Source: Chitinophagales bacterium (GTDB lineage: Bacteria > Bacteroidota > Bacteroidia > Chitinophagales > UBA2359). Taken from it: 7,433 nucleotides of DNA. The position numbers and the translations under genes are program-made. The notes under the pieces are model-generated. The model was not told the origin of the DNA. It saw nothing but the letters and a program-made list of their open reading frames with translations, and made no database searches. Where the stretch lies: contig JAHDDA010000135.1 of NCBI GenBank assembly GCA_020629595.1, forward strand, positions 1 to 7,433, written 5' to 3'. This document shows positions 6,249 through 7,433 of the stretch, piece by piece. Position 1 is the stretch's first letter, and each line of letters opens with the position of its first letter.

Positions 6249-6268
6249 CGCTAAAGCCAGAAAGGGTT
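6231..6268 (-). terminator. Intrinsic terminator of hppA
   Basis: AACCCTTTC (6237-6245) and GAAAGGGTT (6260-6268) form a perfect nine-pair stem with a 14-base loop. On the minus strand the stem runs into TTTTTTAT. It starts about 28 bp after the pyrophosphatase stop codon. The position and T-tract make a rho-independent terminator for the pyrophosphatase gene very likely. It also shows that the downstream small gene needs its own promoter or relies on read-through. Confidence 0.88.
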
Positions 6269-6296
6269 ACACAAAAATAATTTTTAAAACTAAATA

Positions 6297-7433
6297 TTAG
6301 TTTGCAATCATTGTAGCAATTACTAATGCCACTACTGACATTAATTTTAATAAAATATTTAATGAAGGACCAGAAGTATCTTTAAATGGATCACCAACTG
6401 TATCACCAACTACGGCAGCTTTGTGTGGTAAAGAACCTTTTTTGTATGTTTCACCATTAATGATTACATCTTCTTCAAACATTTTCTTAGCGTTATCCCA
6501 AGCACCACCAGCATTCGACTGGAAGATTGCCATTAATACACCACAAACTGTTACACCAGCTAAAGTTCCCCCTAACATCTCAGGACCTCCTAAGAAACCA
6601 ATAGCAACTGGCGATAAAATAGCAATTAAACCTGGAATAATCATTTCACGAATAGAAGCACGTGTTGAAATTTCTACACATTTACTGTATTCAGCTTTTC
6701 CGTCTGCGGCTTCAAAAGTTTTCTTGTCAGCTTCTGACCAAGTTGACATATCCTCTCCGTTTTTATTCATTACATCTAAGGCAGCTTTTAATTCAGGAAT
6801 TGACTTAAACTGACGACGAACTTCTTGAATCATATCCATAGCCGCACGACCTACTGCGTTCATTGATAAAGCAGAGAATAAGAATGGTAACATACCACCA
6901 ATTAATAAACCAGCCATTACTGTTGGCTTTGAAATATCAATAGAAGTAATATTAGCAGTTGTCATATATGCAGCAAATAATGCTAATGCAGTTAATGCAG
7001 CAGAACCAATAGCAAATCCTTTTCCAATAGCAGCAGTTGTGTTACCTACAGCATCTAATTTATCTGTTTTCTGACGAACATCTTTTGGTAATTCAGCCAT
7101 TTCAGCAATACCACCAGCGTTATCTGAAATAGGACCATAAGCATCTACTGCTAATTGAATACCAGTATTTGATAACATACCTACTGCAGCAATAGCAATA
7201 CCATATAAACCAGCAAAATGGTGAGCTCCAATAATTGCAGCAGCCAAAATAAATGTAGGAATAGCTGTTGAAATCATACCAACACCTAAACCAGCTATAA
7301 TATTTGTAGCAGCACCCGTTACAGATTGATCAACAATTGATTTTACTGGACCAGTTCCTGTTCCTGTATAGTGTTCTGTAATTAATCCAATTCCTAAACC
7401 AGAAGCTAAACCAATAACAACAGCGTAACATAC
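6297..7433 (-). CDS. hppA: Membrane-bound ion-translocating pyrophosphatase (H+ or Na+), C-terminal half; 5' part outside window
   Basis: The frame is open from the right edge, adding 52 residues before the first internal Met at 7277, so 378 residues are visible. Members of this family are usually about 700-800 residues with 16 membrane helices, so roughly half is present. These inner-membrane enzymes couple pyrophosphate hydrolysis to H+ and/or Na+ pumping. In partial numbering, conserved parts include AYGPISDNAGGIAEM (98-112) with D104, the LDAVGNTTAA block (126-135), SNAGGAWDNAKK (306-317) and the C-terminal acidic site VGDTVGDPFKDTSGP (D344, D348, D352). The GNTTAAIG block has Ala and Gly where K+-independent enzymes have Lys and Thr, so this should be a K+-dependent type. 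The residues that best separate H+ from Na+ pumps are in the missing half. Several hydrophobic helices alternate with loops, and the end MSVVALVIATMIAN is a membrane helix. A strong terminator follows. Confidence 0.96.
   Translation of the reverse strand, partial: VCYAVVIGLASGLGIGLITEHYTGTGTGPVKSIVDQSVTGAATNIIAGLGVGMISTAIPTFILAAAIIGAHHFAGLYGIAIAAVGMLSNTGIQLAVDAYGPISDNAGGIAEMAELPKDVRQKTDKLDAVGNTTAAIGKGFAIGSAALTALALFAAYMTTANITSIDISKPTVMAGLLIGGMLPFLFSALSMNAVGRAAMDMIQEVRRQFKSIPELKAALDVMNKNGEDMSTWSEADKKTFEAADGKAEYSKCVEISTRASIREMIIPGLIAILSPVAIGFLGGPEMLGGTLAGVTVCGVLMAIFQSNAGGAWDNAKKMFEEDVIINGETYKKGSLPHKAAVVGDTVGDPFKDTSGPSLNILLKLMSVVALVIATMIAN

Noticed and set aside
1..7433. CRISPR array, mobile element, tRNA, rRNA, phage or restriction genes
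   Set aside because: No repeat-spacer pattern, transposase or integrase motif, or recognisable RNA gene was seen on either strand.

Overview
The window is AT-rich. Every supported gene lies on the minus strand. Four features point to Bacteroidota, probably a Flavobacteriia- or Cytophagia-like bacterium: the gene content, the weak Shine-Dalgarno sequences, candidate promoters of the TTG-N(17-23)-TAnnTTTG type, and a lipoprotein with a short LISC lipobox. This assignment is inferred from style and family resemblance; no rRNA or other marker gene is present. The gene order below follows transcription, from high to low coordinates.

Region 1 (7433 to about 6231): the C-terminal half of a membrane-bound, ion-translocating pyrophosphatase (hppA). 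Its start lies outside the window, and it ends in a clear intrinsic terminator. Region 2 (6206 to 5850): a small, unrecognised protein with two CxxC pairs and two probable membrane segments. Region 3 (5716 to about 4991): a thioredoxin-fold lipoprotein read from a TTG start. A sigma-54-like -24 element lies upstream and a strong terminator follows.

Region 4 (4898 to the left edge) is the most interesting part. Four co-directional genes lie in order: a CbxX/CfqX-type AAA+ ATPase; an H-NOX haem nitric-oxide sensor; a soluble hybrid histidine kinase with PAS, HisKA, HATPase, receiver and Hpt modules; and a LytTR-type DNA-binding response regulator cut by the window edge. Only 16 bp separate the H-NOX and kinase genes. 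The likely reading is a cytosolic NO-sensing phosphorelay: H-NOX binds NO on haem and changes the activity of the adjacent kinase, phosphate passes along the internal His-Asp-His chain, and the LytTR regulator is the best local candidate for a transcriptional output. H-NOX/kinase pairs are well known. A kinase carrying its own receiver and Hpt, next to a LytTR output, differs from the cyclic-di-GMP and quorum-sensing outputs described in gammaproteobacteria. Whether the AAA+ ATPase belongs to the same circuit is open.

No gene-free stretch exceeds 300 bp; the longest gap is 194 bp. I saw no tRNA, rRNA, CRISPR array, insertion sequence or phage gene.
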